Positions 13,523-29,384 of a DNA stretch of 64,000 bases are shown here, piece after piece (within the stretch, counting starts at the first letter, position 1; each line of letters opens with the position of its first letter). The DNA is from Tausonia pullulans. Its lineage: Eukaryota > Basidiomycota > Tremellomycetes > Cystofilobasidiales > Mrakiaceae. Made by a program: the position numbers and the translations under genes. The notes beneath the pieces were generated by a model. The model saw only the letters and a list, made by a program, of their open reading frames with translations. It did no database searches and had not been told where the DNA came from. The DNA lies in the NCBI GenBank assembly GCA_951802195.1, contig OX637623.1, positions 930,001 to 994,000 on the forward strand, given 5' to 3'.

Positions 13523-14687
13523 TCATATCGGCACGATATGGGTCCTGGAGGTACCTCAAAATGTCAGTCGAAGGTCGCGGAGACGCATAAAAGCATGAAC
13601 TCGCCCGATCAGCCCACGACCTCCCCAGTTCGACTTGGGCACCATCGTTAGGCTCTTCAGCTGCCCCTGCCTCAGGACATCGATCGAGATGGGCGTCTTG
13701 TGAGCGAACAAGAAATGTCAGCTGCGGTATTGGGGGGGGGGGGCGGGGGGGGCAAGGTGTGCCCCATGATAGAACGCACTCCTTCGCTCTTCCCGACGAG
13801 TGCAGCAAGCGCCCTAAGATTCTCATGGTTCGAAGCGTTCACCGAGCCAAATGAGACGATGCGGTCGTCCGCGGCGAGTCCCTGACGAGTTGAACGACGA
13901 TGAGAGCGGAACGTCAATGGCCCGCATACGTGTGCGCGGAACGCCTTGAGCGTTAGATGACATACTGCAGCTCCTGCTGGGCCATTTGGGTCGATGCTCT
14001 TGACGACAGCAAACGGCATGTCGGAGGATGGATGGTTGCTCTCTTCAACGCCGCCATTCATGATGCCTACCGGCCTAGCCAAGCGCGACGAACCGGACGG
14101 CGGAAGTGCGTTATGCAAAGCCGCCTCGATCTGATCCATGACGGATTTGACTGCAAGCCAATGCGATGGAGAATGGGAAGCAGAATTGAAGTCAGTGATT
14201 GAGTATCACGGCGGGTAAGAGGATCCTGTCTCACGATCATTCCGGAGCTCGATCAGGCGAACGCGCGCAGTTCGGACAGCGAGCTAGACAAGCAGAAGAG
14301 ATGCAAGAGAGATCAGACGGAAGAAGTTTCTTTTACTATTGATTTCTGAAAAAGGTAACGCACAACGTCGATATCATCTCGAGGGAAACCATCCAGAGTG
14401 ACAAGCGACGAGTTCATCGTCGATTTTTCCTGAGAAAGCGCCGAAAGTGAGCCTATCGTCGAGATAAAAGTTCAGTCAGAGCCATATCTACAGCCATGAG
14501 TCGTCCCTTGTGGCCTTCCTGTAATCCTGACGCGTCAGCGAGTCCCCGTCTCAGGCAGTGAGCAAGAATGCTCAGAGCTCACCATCTCGGCCTCGATGTC
14601 CTCCTTGCGTACAATCAACCGTTTCACCTCGGCGGCTGCATCAGACTGGGGAGAGGAGGGGTTCATATCGCTTGTTGGTCGGCCCAT
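13523..14687 (-). CDS. NAS2: 26S proteasome assembly chaperone Nas2 (PSMD9/p27), PDZ domain
   Basis: Chaperone that binds Rpt5 during assembly of the proteasome base. The N-terminal helical part reads AAAEVKRLIVRKEDIEAEM, then MNSSLVTLDGFPRDDIDV and VRTARVRLIELRND, all standard for the family. The PDZ domain follows (PFAVVKSIDPNGPA; DDRIVSFGSVNASNHENLRA; ISIDVLRQGQLKSLTMVPK), then WGGRGLIG and the conserved tail THIVPI with TGA at 13523-13525. The tail is reached only through an intron with a GC donor (GCGAGT); reading straight on gives a different end. The start is one of two in-frame ATGs, 14687 (MGRPTSDMNPSSPQ) or 14666. The intron after IEAEM is about 150 nt and might hide a small further exon. 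It lies tail-to-tail with the polygalacturonase, 194 bases apart. Confidence 0.87.
13732..13752. repeat. G-rich tract (12 G, one C, 8 G)
   Basis: A nearly pure G run on the plus strand sits in an intron of the Nas2 gene; in the transcript it is a C-rich, pyrimidine tract near the acceptor. It could form a G-quadruplex in DNA, and it is a likely sequencing weak spot. Confidence 0.85.
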
Positions 14688-15335
14688 GAAGCGGGATGGG
14701 TGTTGGGCGCCAGATAGCGTGGTGGAGGAGAGACGTGAAGGTGAGCAGCGGGCAGACCCGAAAACGTTTCCATGTAACTCGTGCGCTCGATCACGTCAAG
14801 CGATTTGCTCATCTCTATGAATAAATGGTTGTAAGGTCAGGGAGGCAGAATTATTGGTGGGTATTGTCTCACGTTGAGACGGCTGATGACTGCTGGTCAC
14901 CTCCTTAGTAACCAACCGTGCTCTCGTTGACCCTTCAGTTTCGCGAGAAGTCGAGCCGTCTCCTCCACCTCGACTACCATCCTCCCTCCCCGCTTCGCCG
15001 TCACTTGAGTTCGCCACTGCTGAGCCATCATAGGTATGCTTGGCCTTACTGCTTCTGTGTAAAGACAGCTTTCTGACGCATTCCGCCTTTGCTCTTGCCT
15101 CGTCTTCCCTGTTCACTTCCGCCCGGACCGTCTCCTCCGATCTTGCATCCCTCCTTCGTTTCCTGCCTTTCTCAACGTATCGCTCACCCTGTGGATCCTC
15201 CCTTGAACCCTCCTATGACCAACCCCATGCGATTCTGGCCTCGATGCATCCTCCAGAGGCGCACAAACATCACACACCCCATCCCACCTTAGACTTTCCG
15301 AACGGTCTCGACCAAACGACAACTGCCTGCCCGGT
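14688..15335. other. Divergent promoter region, NAS2 / RIO1
   Basis: About 650 bases between the divergent starts of the Nas2 and Rio1 genes. The Rio1 side (15060-15330) is strongly CT-rich on the plus strand. No convincing coding exon or RNA gene was seen. Confidence 0.5.
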
Positions 15336-17867
15336 ATGACCGACGACGACCAGTTCCTCGACGCTGAGGAGATCACTCCTCAGAGTACCACTACTCCGGC
15401 CTACGCTGCCCCGGCCCAGCCGAATCTGCCTCGGATCGACGACCCCGTCGAGGCCGAGGATACTGCGGCGCCGGCTGGGAGCCTCGTCTGGGACGACCTC
15501 GTCGGAGAAGACGATGAGGAGGAGGAGTTCTGGAACGAGGACGAAGAGGAAGAGGAGGAGATGATGCGTATGGGGGATGTTAACGATGAGGATTGGGAGG
15601 GTGCCGAGCGAGGTGCTTCACGGTCTTATGCATGCCTGGAGGACTGACTTGTTGCTGACTTCTTTTCCTGTCCCAGACTTCTCCAAGGCCTACAACCGGC
15701 TCCGCCAGTACCACAACGTCACGACCTCCAGCTCGAATGCTGCCACCTCGGCTAAGGTCGTCGGCGGTGCGACCCCCCTCCCAGCCCTTAATCGACCCAA
15801 GCCCAAGAGAGCGCCTCCGCCTCCAAAGGAGGGCGCTCCTGCTGCCAGTGGCGCTTCTGCTACGGCAGATAGCTCGCACACGACTTCGACCAACACGCTC
15901 TCCCGTCTTCTCAATCTTGACCCGTACGCCCCGGGTCCGTCTGTTAATCGTAAGGCCGCGTCGGAGCGCGCCAACCAGAAGGACAAGGCCGACCGAGCGA
16001 CGACGGAACAAGTCCTGGACGCAAGGACCCGGCTCGTCCTCGTCAAGATGATCAACCGGGGCCTGATCCGCAAAGTCGAGGGTTGCGTCAGCACCGGCAA
16101 GGAAGTGAGCGCGAAGGTGCCGCAACTAATGGCTCGAGCGAGTAGTCTTCTGATTTCTTCCTGGCCACCTTCAGGCCAATGTCTACCATGCCCTCCCGGG
16201 ACTTGAGCCCATGCCGGCGACGGCGTCGAACCCAAACCCTCAACCGCTCCCGGCGCACATTGCGCTCAAGATCTACAAGACATCGATTCTTATCTTCAAG
16301 GACCGCGACCGTTACGTGACGGGCGAACACCGTTTCAGGAATGGCTACGGCAAGGGCAACCCTCGCAAGATGGTCCGGAGTGCGTGTCTCTCTTGTTCTC
16401 CATTTCTCACTGTAGCTTGTGCCAGATACTGATCGATGAGATCCTCAGTGTGGGCCGAGAAGGAGATGCGCAACCTTAAGCGTCTTGCGAACGAGGGTGT
16501 CCGTTGCCCGCGGCCGCTCGAGGTTCGCGAGAATGTTCTCGCGATGGAGTTCCTCGGTGATGACGAGGGCTGGTGCGTTCACCGCTTCGTCTCTCCCTCA
16601 ATGGCACACTAGACTGATATCTGGACCTATTTCAGGGCTTCTCCTCGACTGAAGGACGCTACGGATCTCGACACCAATCGGATTGCCGAGCTCTACGCTG
16701 AGCTGCTCCTCATCATGCGCGTTATGTACCAGCGGTGCCGACTCGTTCACGCCGATTTATCCGAGTACAACATCCTGTAAGCCTCGCCTTTCGCCAACGA
16801 AATCCCTTGCGTTCCGAAACTGACCGTTTCCGTGTTGTTCGCAGTTACCACGAAGGCCACCTCGTCATCATTGATGTCTCCCAATCCGTTGAGCACGACC
16901 ACCCTGCATCTTACGACTTTCTCCGAATGGACATCAAGAACGTCTCGGACTACTTCCGCAAGCGATCTGGGAACGCTATCCGCATCATGGGCGCCAGGAA
17001 GACTTTTGAGTTCCTGACCAGGGAGACGTTGGGCGGAGTGGAGAGGAGGAAGGGAGGACATGTCGAGGGGAAGGGGGATGAGGAGTTGGAGGAATGGGAG
17101 AGAGTGCTGAGGGAGTGGATTGAGGCGCCTGAGGCTGGGGAGGAGATTGACGAAGAGGAGGAGGAGAAGGACGAGGTTCCAGTAAAGTCTCAGTCCGAGG
17201 CAACACTCGGCGAGGCCACCGCTGGCCTCTCTGTCGCTAGTCTTGCGGACGACAATGACGACGGCAAGATCCCAACGTTTGACCCGCTCTTCCGGCCGAC
17301 GGGTGGCAAGGACGCCAAATCGAAGTCCAAGGTTTCGATAACAACTAGCTCCAAGATCCCGATGACGCTCGAGGAGATTGATCATGCCCAGGACGAGGCC
17401 ATCTTCATGGCCTCCTACATTCCGCGTCACCTTGGCGAGGTCTACGACCCGGAACGCGACGTTGAGCGTGTCCAGCGGGGTGAGGGCCGCGATCTCATCT
17501 ACGCCCGGTCTGGGGGCGTTGGTATCGTCGGAATTGAGGAGGATGGGGTCGCTGGCGGTGAGGAGAGCGACAGCGAGGAGGAGGACGGGGAGGAGGGTAG
17601 CGAAGAGGAGGCGGAGGACGAGGAGGGCAAGGAGGGCAAGGACGGTGGCTTTGAGAAAACGGCTCCGCGCGGGAAGAGGCACGAGGACCGAGAGGCGAAG
17701 AAGGTGGGTCAGAGCCATATTCAACCTCTTCCTACATAACTGACTCATTTCTTCTTCACCTGATCCAGGAGCGCAAGAAGGCTCTCAAGGAGGAAACTCG
17801 GGAGAAGCGCAAGGAGAAGATGCCCAAGAAGGAGAAGAAAAAGAAGGTCGCTCAGACGAAGCGATGA
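15336..17867 (+). CDS. RIO1: RIO1-type atypical serine kinase
   Basis: Atypical kinase/ATPase needed for the last steps of 40S ribosomal subunit maturation in the cytoplasm, with extra cell-cycle roles. It begins [15 protein letters not shown], followed by an acidic N-terminus ([20 protein letters not shown]). The RIO core shows the nucleotide loop STGKEANVYHA, the Lys region [20 protein letters not shown], the RIO signature [38 protein letters not shown], the catalytic loop [14 protein letters not shown] and the metal-binding [12 protein letters not shown]. The C-terminal extension is long, acidic and then very basic ([13 protein letters not shown]), as in fungal Rio1. Seven or so short introns lie in the first half, with one more at 17704-17768. 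The stop is TGA 17865-17867. Convergent with the AGC kinase gene. Confidence 0.95.
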
Positions 17868-18124
17868 GCGGCAAAGTTAGTGTGGGTATATCGCAATGCT
17901 TCTTGTCAAGAAATGAAAACAAGAGAAAAGGGCAAACGAGGGAGGGGACGGAGCGGATATGTAAAACAGAAACAGAAACACAGCCAAATGGTCGAGCGAG
18001 CGAGGACGCGAGATTGGTCAGAGGAAGAGCGAGAAGAGGGTTGGATTGTAGAAGTGAGGTGAGGTGAGAGGGAGAGACAGAACGTGCGAGAGGATTGATG
18101 AGAACAGGAAGACGAAGAGCTGCC

Positions 18125-21255
<3,131 letters not shown>

Positions 21256-21760
21256 GACGGTTCTTTGGGGGGAAAGAGAGCTCTGCAATGGACAGCAGGG
21301 GGAGGGGGAGGAGGGTTGGTTGAGTTGGGGGTGGGCGAGGGAAAGGGAAGAGTCGAGATGCTGTTCAGGGCCACTCAGCTGGGCCGTCTCTTGTCTGGAG
21401 AGGGCAGCGCGAAAGAGAGGACCGAGCCGCGACCCCGTTGCCGTCGCTCGCCACTCGCTCACCTTGCCCTGACGACCAATCCCTCTTTCACACCCCAAAT
21501 CAGCGACACCCCTGGCCATGCAGCCGAGGATACTGGCAGTGGGGTCGGTCCTAAAGTCTCCAGAGGGAAGGCAAGAGACAACGCATTTCATTGCTAGGTC
21601 ATTATGGGCGGGAGTGGCAGAGATCTAGTCGTAGTCGTAGGGCAAACGTGCCAACGTGAATAGGAAAAGGGAAGCGAAAGCACAAAAGAGATTGACCATC
21701 GTGGGGTCATAAAGCGAGTGACGAGAATGAGAAAAAAAAAGTGCGTAAAAAGAGCAAACG
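21256..21760. other. Intergenic, CSC1-like 3' side to YPK1 5' side
   Basis: About 500 bases. The part near 21255-21330 is the purine-rich (plus strand) leader of the kinase gene. The part near 21640-21760 is A-rich, with an AGAAAAAAAAAGTG stretch, and could be the downstream flank of the channel gene. No gene was recognised. Confidence 0.5.
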
Positions 21761-24700
21761 TCAAAATACATCATCATCCTGTGACACCCAGTCGGCGGAG
21801 CATACGCGAGCCACCACTGCGAGTTTATAGGCAGGGGAGGTCAGCGAACGACGCTGCGAAAGGACACAAAGAGATAGGACGGACCGCTTGAGGGCCGATC
21901 CCTCCCGCTCGGTAGTCTCCGCCTCTTCTTTCTGTAAAACGTCTCGTAACGATCAGCGACTAGTCTCTTCCTGGGCTTGGTCCTTACGCAGACTTACGCG
22001 ATCTCTGGCGAGTTGCTTCCGCTCCTCTTCCATGACCTCTTCCTGAAGGGCCAACCGCGCACTGACGACGCTGTCGCTCCTGCCCCGTCCACCAGCGGCG
22101 CTCGCCCTCCGTCCAAACAGGCCAATACCTCCGGGAGGTCCTCCACCTCCTGAGCCTCCCATACCTCCGCCTCCGGCACCCCCTCCGCTTGATCCCTGAC
22201 CGCCAGAACTCATCGTCCCGACGCTGTGCGCCCTATCCCGCGTGAATGAGCTCGGCATCATGCTGTGCGTTGCAGCGCGTCTGGGTCGTCCGCCCGCGGG
22301 TCGAACCCGCTCGGGACGAGTGTACGCCACCGAGGGCGCTAGCGAGCGGTTCGGCGACGATGAGGGATCGTCCGGAGGGATTCCAGAGAACGTGGTGGTC
22401 CGCGCGCGACGGATGGTCGATGAATTGCTCGCTGGCTGACGCTGATGCTGGTCGGCGGTCGCGAAGCGAGAGGGCGAGGGAGGAACGGGTGGGGCGGGCG
22501 ACCAGCGGGATCTGGTGCGGCGCATAGGAGAGGATGGCGAACTGGCGTTGTCTTCATCCTCATCGTCGTCGTTGTTGCTGCGGGAGGAAGAGCGCATGAG
22601 ACGGGCGAGTTGTATGCTACAAAGAAGGTGGACATCGGTGAGCTCGTACAGGCGAGAAGAGAGGATGAGAGAGATGGAACAACGTACCGCTCGGTTCCTT
22701 GAAGCCGCGGATGCTTCCGCATCGACGGGCCTCTCGTATGAGCCCTCACGGGAGTGATGGACTCCTGTGAGGCAAGACTCTTAGCCGGAGAGACGGACGG
22801 CGATCTCGGGCTAGGCACCAGTGAGACAGGCCGCTGCTCTTCGGGGGAGGGCGAGCTCGGTCGGACAACGATCTCGAACCCAGGCATTCCGGAGTCATTC
22901 GAGGTTTTTGTCTCGTTGTCATCGATTGCGACAATGTCGAGTAGGTCCGGCGAATCTACCAGGATGGCTGGTGTCTCTTTCTGCAGAATGGCGCGCTGGT
23001 GAGGGTCTTCGACATCCTCGTCGTTGCGCCACTCGTCGCCGCCTTTTTGGTCCTCGGGGCATTCGTTGTCACTGTCGTCTTCGAGGCCCCAGGCGCCGAT
23101 GCGGCCCGAGCCACCGAGGGAAGTCTCGATGGAGCGGGAGACTGGCCAAGCACATAGCGGCATAAGTACGGGTAGCACAGCAAAGCTGAGACGGCAACTC
23201 ACGGTCTATCGTGTCCTCCAGGTCAAGGGTGCGAAGCGGGTGCCGGGGAAGCCAGAGAGCGAACGACATGGGCTCCATGTAGGCACTGCCGATATAAAAT
23301 TGTCAGCAGCCGCCACTTGCACGGGAGAAACCTCGTCAAAATAATGAAGCTTACGGCTGGTAACTGTACTTTCTTGAGTCGTCAGGGTGGTCGTTCCAGG
23401 GTGATGGGCCCTTATGCGGCTGCACAAGGGGCACTATGGCATTGTCCTGTCGGTCGAGTTCCGGCTGGACGTTCTCCAACGGAGGCACCCTGAAGAGCTT
23501 GCCGCCACCGAATCCCAGGCGAGCCTCGTCCTCCGCTGCAGCACTCGCCTTCCTCTCCTTCATGCCCGTCCCCACCGGGAAATGTTCCTCGTTCTCCTCC
23601 TCATTCTCGTCGTCCTGCTCCTTCTCATTGACCGGCCCAAAACTTCGGTCGAACCGCTCAAAGAGCGGGGCGACGAGCCGCGCGGGGACCGTGACGAACC
23701 GCGAGCGCTGGGCGTTCCCCCCTGTCATCTGAGAAGATGTCTCCGGCTCAAACGTGTCCCCTCGGAGTGGCGAAAGGCTGAGCGAGTTCGACCTCCTCGG
23801 CTGGCCGTAGCCCCACCGGGCTGGGAAGGCTTGACCGGAGCGCAGCCGCCAGGTGGTAATCCAGCCGCGGGTTGTCTCAGGCGTCGCGGCAGCGACATCA
23901 TTTGGGTCAGCAGGAGGGCAGTGCATGTCGTCCAAGCTGGGAACGTTCGACGGCTGGGTGTAGAGGCAGTCGTTGGAGCGTGCGGGGTCATCGGAGTCCC
24001 CGAGGGCCTCGATATCGTCGATGCTGATCCGATGGCTGACCGGTTCAGGTCGGGGACGCCCCTTGGATATGGCGAAAAGGCCCTCGGCTTCCTCGATCTC
24101 TAGCGCGTAGAAGCGAGCCTTGATGGCGCGAGTGAGGCTGAAAGATGTGCGAGCTTCGTCATGACTGTGCTCGATCTGCTTTCGATCGCGCGTCAATGCA
24201 CGCACAGTATCTTTGTGACCGCCGTCAGAATGATGATAATGACGGTGAAGGCGAGGAGTGTTTTCTCGCGGAGAATCATCTGGGAGCAAGATCGGTCAGC
24301 GATGGTAGAGCTAGACTTTGTTTCATGATGCTCACCGACATGGCCAGAAAAACGACCTGCGAAGGTGAAGTTCGTCAGTCAGCAAGGCGTCGAGATATCA
24401 GAACATCGCTCTCTGTCACTCACCTGGGCGAGGATCTGGCCGTCGAGTGTGTACCTCACAAACCGGGCAATGGGTCGGACGCCTTGCGTTTCGTACTATG
24501 GGAGAACTCAGCAAGCAACTTGAGTGACTTCAAAGAAAAGGAAGGCGCCTCACTTGGTGCTGGTACACGTGCAGAATCTGGGACTTAAACACAGGGTAGG
24601 CGATTGCAAAGTATACGAGACCAAACGGGATTACGAGCGGATTGAGGATCGCAAACAGGACGACGATGCCGAGAGAGACGATATGGACGGGCTTCCAGTC

Positions 24701-27700
24701 TGGGGGAGAGGCGTGCGAAGGATCTTTTAGCCCCAGCAGCGAGCGACGGGAGCTTGCCAGATACATACAATAGTCGTTCCAGTAGCGCGGCTCGCAACCC
24801 TGAGTGGATGGAGTGAGCGATCAGGAAAGGAAGAGACTTGAAGCGGTCGGAGATCGACTCACAATGTTACGCTGGCGGGGCACCTTGGCAGCACGGATGC
24901 CGATATAGAAGATCCAGGGCAGGCCGATCATCATGAGTTCCAGGAACGAAGTCAGACTCGTCTGAAGGATGAGCCAGCCGGCGTAGAACTGGGTAGGGTA
25001 AGAAGAGTCAGTTGCGATGAACGTGTCAGGCTGAAAACAGACAGAGGCCAAGGACACACTGGTGCCGCTTGCGGGAACGAAGATGCAATGACCTCCGGGA
25101 GGTTCTTAGACAAGACTCTACGAGAGACGACAGAAGTCAGTCCAGTCTAGGATGTTACCACCAAGGCACACCCACTCAGTTCCGAAGGAGAGGATGAAGG
25201 ATTGCAGCGCTGATTTTCCGATGCAGAAGCTGTGCGGACAACAATCTGGGTCAGCTACGGACCCATCGGTCATTTCTGGCTGAGAAATACTTGCAAGACA
25301 ACAACGTTGCAGACCATGAACCGATAGAAGCGGGAGAGGATAACGTTGTGGATTTGAGACTTCGTTGAGATGGTTTCAGCGTTCTTGGAGATGAGGAACA
25401 AGAAGACTATCGGGGGGAGTGAGGCAGGCGAGGCGCGAGTCAGCAGGCCATCGCCTCGTCGATGCGAGCCACAAGTTCACGCACGGGGAATGAGAAGCGT
25501 GAGGATCGAGACGAGGAGGGTGGGGAGAAGCGAAGTGACGATCTTGGCTGTGAAAGAGGGGGAGTGGAGGAACACACTGGTCAGAAATCGGCCAGAGAAC
25601 AGCTGAACAATGTCAAATACCCACCCATCTGAGGGTGAGAGTTCATGTAATTCTCGAGGGCCGGGATAATACTGGCGATATTAGCGATTGAGGTAAGACC
25701 GACGAGGAAGGAGATCGGGATGACCCAGACGACTGTGAAGGCCCAGACGCCAAGAGCGATGACCCAGCCTCGGACGAACTCGGTCCGGTAGGTATTCTTC
25801 ATCAGACGTGTCCACTCGAGATCGCGATAGTCGGGAGCAGGGCTGAGAGCGGTGGATCATGGTCAGCGTAAAGAATCCTGCCCTTTGGAGAAAACTCACG
25901 TTACATCGCATGCAAGGCGCCTGTGCCGGTGGCTCTCCATCTTTTTTCGGACGAAGCCTGCTCACAGGAACCCAGGGTTAGCAGCTGGACGCACAATGCG
26001 CGAGATCAAGAATGATGCGAACGGGCAACTGCTGGCGAGCGAAAGGTCACAAATGCCGAACTCGAGGCAGTAAAATCTTCGATGGGCCGAGCGCACTGCT
26101 CCTCGATCAGGGAGGTTCTGGAGAAGTAAACAAACCGTCGTCAGCTCCCTGCCACCCTAAATCCAATCCAAGCGGGACTGAAAATGCACAGGAGGTTGAG
26201 CTTCGCCGAGAGGTAATCAACCAGAGGAGCGTTTTGGTTCCGGAAGAGCGAGGTGAGGTGCGTGAGAGGCTGGTAGGGGTCGAGTAGCTCGCGAGGGAGC
26301 GAGTGGAGGACCTAGAGAATGATCATCAGTTCAAGGAAGGAGCTTCTAATAGTAAGAAAGGTGTGCTCACCTCCCATATCGTCGACTGGTCTTCGTAGAG
26401 TCCGTCGCTCCGCTTGCGTCCGTGGCCAGATGTCGGTCCGCCCGAGGGTCCCCAAGGCACGAAGCGCCGCTTCTCCCTTGCCTCGCCGCTAGTCTCCTCA
26501 GGCACCTTTGGGGTCGTCTCGTCGAGAAACCTCCCGAGAGCCTTGACGAGCATGTCGACTCGCTCTCGCTTCGTGAGATCGCTGACATCAACGTCGCTGG
26601 AGATACCATCGGTCTTCTCCTCAGTGTCGTTCAGAATGTCGTCTCCATAAGAGCTTCTGCACCTCCACCAGAAGGCGAAGAGGCCTGTGTGGCTGCCCTC
26701 ACGGCGGAGCTGACGGTCGCGGCCCTTGCGGACGGCCGCCATGACCTTCTTGACAAGAGCTCTGGGGTTCCGCGCTTCAGCAGAGACAGATGAACAGGGT
26801 GACGCTTCGACTCGACCAACGTACATATGAGCCAGCTCGAGCTTTTTCAGGACGTCCTCTCGACGAGCCCGTAGCTTCTCGAGTGCGAGTAGCCGGCGAA
26901 TGATTACGACCTCAGTGATGAGAGGCTCCTCCTCGTCCTCGTCTCCAGCAACCTCCTTTCCCGATGCGGCGGCCCGAGTTCGAGATCCCTTCTCCCTCAT
27001 CTCAACGCGAATCCCCTTCCTCATTCCAAGCTTGATCTTCATCTTCCCACCGCGCTTCTCCCGCAGAGCTGCTTGCGTCATGTCGTACCGACTGAGCCCC
27101 TCCTCAAAATAGGCCCGGATGGAGTCCTCATGCCGAAGGTCCGGCGGGATATTGGACACCATGACAGTCCGTTGGCGCCAGCCACGAATACCTTCGTTGA
27201 GAATGGGCTTCTGGTCTGGAGAGTAGTTCATGACAGCAATCTTTGGCTCCTCGAGGTGGGACCCGAGTCGGAGAGAGAGGCGGGATCCGACGGGCGAAGA
27301 GGAGGCGTTGGCGAGAGCGAGCGTGCCTGGGGGAAAGGAGAGGGTAGCCGCGTGTCGGACGGTGTGGGTTGCGCGCGCGAGCTCGCGGCGGATCATTCCG
27401 CGACGGTCTGGAGACAGAGGGATCGACGAGGCCGATCTGTGGTCAGCGATTGCAATCCTGCGGAGCTCGGCCAGCCCTGGCGGATGTACATCGGAGAGCT
27501 CCCCAGGAGAGCCAGACAAGGCCAGCAACCCAAGAGATCAGAAGCCAGTAGATGATAATCTGAGGCGTTGTAACGATTGTCAGCTCCGATTATCACATCA
27601 CGCAAGAAATGAGATGACAGACCATGTGCACCCAGAGCCATCGCTTGCCGCTCTCCTGCTTGATGAGACTCGCGAGACTAGCCTTGAGCATCGATGTCTT

Positions 27701-28660
27701 AGCGATCTCCTTGGGAGAATAGAGGATATGGATCGGGAGAAGAACGGGGAGGGTCGTAAGGCACTGAAGGAGGAGGTAGTAAACTGCGTCGAATGGAAGA
27801 CGTCAGTGGAGATGACAAGGGCTATAGAAGAACATGCGCGGACACTTACCACACATCCTGAGGTACCGGACGTGCACCGTCGCGTCGACGCCGACCCGCT
27901 CTGGCAGCTCCCGTTCGGGGACGAGCCAGAGGGCCTGGTAAATCCACATGAGCGGCCAAGAGAGATGCCGCGGTGACTTTGACCTGGAAAAGCGCGTGCG
28001 AAGCGGAAACGGTGAAAACGAAAGCAGGCGCGATGAGAGTCCTTAATTCAGCAAAGGGCGTCATCCAATCTAGAAGTCCTCATATAGCGCGACTCACCGA
28101 GACCACGAGCGGGCTTGCATCAAGCTGAGGGAACAAAAGTGAATAATCTCAGGCAAGGCTAATCTGAACCTGCTATCCTCAGTTAAAACTCACTACCCGA
28201 ACTCCCAGCCTTCGCGACTCAACCAGTTGCCGTAGCGGTCGCCCGTCTTGGCTGGGTTGCCTCTTCGGCGTCGAATCTGCCGCATCGATTCAAATGTGCA
28301 GAGACAGAAGCCTGGGAGGAGAGGCCAGTGTCAACAGCAGGCAAGCGGCCGCCTCTGGCCATCGGCGTCCTAATGCGCTCCAGCCCCCTCGGTTGGTCGA
28401 GGACACTCCTATCGGGTCGCGCGCTCTCCTCCTTTCTCCTGTCTCAACCAGGTGAAGGGCTGCTCGCTTACAAGACCGGACTGACCAGCGATGCCGAAGC
28501 TGACATAGAGGTTGGAGAGGAGGCCGCTGTACTCCTCGCTGTACGAGCGGTCCTTGCTGAGAGGGAGAGCGGGCGCGCGTTGTTGGTTGCATGATGAGCT
28601 CTCACTCTTACAGCCCAACCCCCGCTGGGCGCAGGCGAAGACGACTCACATGGTCGCCAT
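21761..28660 (-). CDS. CSC1/OSCA/TMEM63-type osmosensitive calcium-permeable channel
   Basis: Multi-pass plasma-membrane cation channel of the CSC1 family (DUF221). The N-terminal part has SYSEEYSGLLSNLYVSFGIA, CLCTFESMRQIRRRRG, TGDRYGNWLSREGWEFG and YQALWLVPERELPERVGVDA. The cytosolic domain shows RTVMVSNIPPDLRHEDSI, FEEGLSRYDMT and a long Lys/Arg/Glu helix region. The pore module carries LEWTRLMKNTYRTEF, GWVIALGVWAFTVVWVIPIS, FLVGLTSIANIASIIPALEN, FYAGWLILQTSLTSFLELMM and WKPVHIVSLGIVVLFAILNP. A long disordered C-tail is rich in Ser/Pro/Asp and then Gly. The start is uncertain: ATG 28660 gives a tiny first exon with a poor acceptor. The 3' end is uncertain too. Reading through stops at 21953-21955 (..AQEETSR), whereas splicing a standard GTAAGT intron gives KEEAETTEREGSALKR and stops at 21761-21763, which I prefer. 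Confidence 0.85.
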
Positions 28661-29384
28661 GCTGGCCTGGGTGCGTTGATATCGCGCCCGGGGAGGTCGT
28701 GAGAGCGTTAAGTGAAGAGGAAGAAGAGAGAAAAGGAGAAAGTAGGGGCGTAAGGTGGTCGTTGAGGACAGAGAGGGGGACGCGACGACGACATCGAGGC
28801 TCGGCCCTCTCACAGGCCGCCGACACTCGTAAGATGCCCCCGATCGGTCGAGAGGGAGCAAACGGAGGCCCAACACACCATGTAAGCTCTCATGGATTCC
28901 TTAGATAGAAAGAGAAAGAGCATGAAAGCAAGGAAGCTCGTATAGATCTGGGCAGCAACGGCCTGCGGTCAATGTGGCAACTTTCACAATCAGCCCGTCT
29001 CCGGTCGATGGAACCGATCTTGAGAGCTGCCTGCCTCTTGGCTGCCTTGCCATTATCAGAAAATGATGTGTTCATGTCGTCGGGGATAGCGTGGATATCT
29101 TATAGCCCACAAGATTTACTGCGCAGCCGACCAGGGCGTGCTATTTGCCCGCGCGCAGGTTCCTTAAATCTACATGCACAACGCCTCACCGCAAGGATGA
29201 TTAGCAGAGATGAAACCGTCGGTGTATCGTCGCATGTCGTCCGAGGGTATAATGCGAGCGTGCTGTTCCTCGAACCCACCCGCGACGTCGGTGTCCTGCC
29301 TAGCTAGCCCTTGCCTTGCCTCCTCGCGCGCTCTCTCTATCGTACAACACCGAGGACCGGTCCTTTCCTAGCTGTCCTAGACTC
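28661..29384. other. Intergenic upstream of the CSC1-like gene
   Basis: About 720 bases between the channel gene's presumed start and the stop of the small Lys-rich gene, both on the minus strand. It must hold the channel's promoter and possibly a missed first exon. Purine-rich on the plus strand around 28700-28780. Nothing else was recognised. Confidence 0.45.

Noticed and set aside
16747-17748. 333-codon open frame antisense to RIO1
   Set aside because: It is the mirror of a highly charged coding exon; leucine-rich shadow frames like this arise from GAG/AAG-rich sense codons, and RIO1 motifs are on the plus strand.
22295-22325. GGGTCGAACCCG palindrome resembling a tRNA T-arm
   Set aside because: No matching tRNA body upstream; it is part of the Arg/Pro-rich coding tail of the channel gene on the other strand.
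23351-24289. Plus-strand open frames opposite the channel gene
   Set aside because: The minus strand carries the channel's C-terminal tail in phase with its membrane exons; the opposite frames show no domain.
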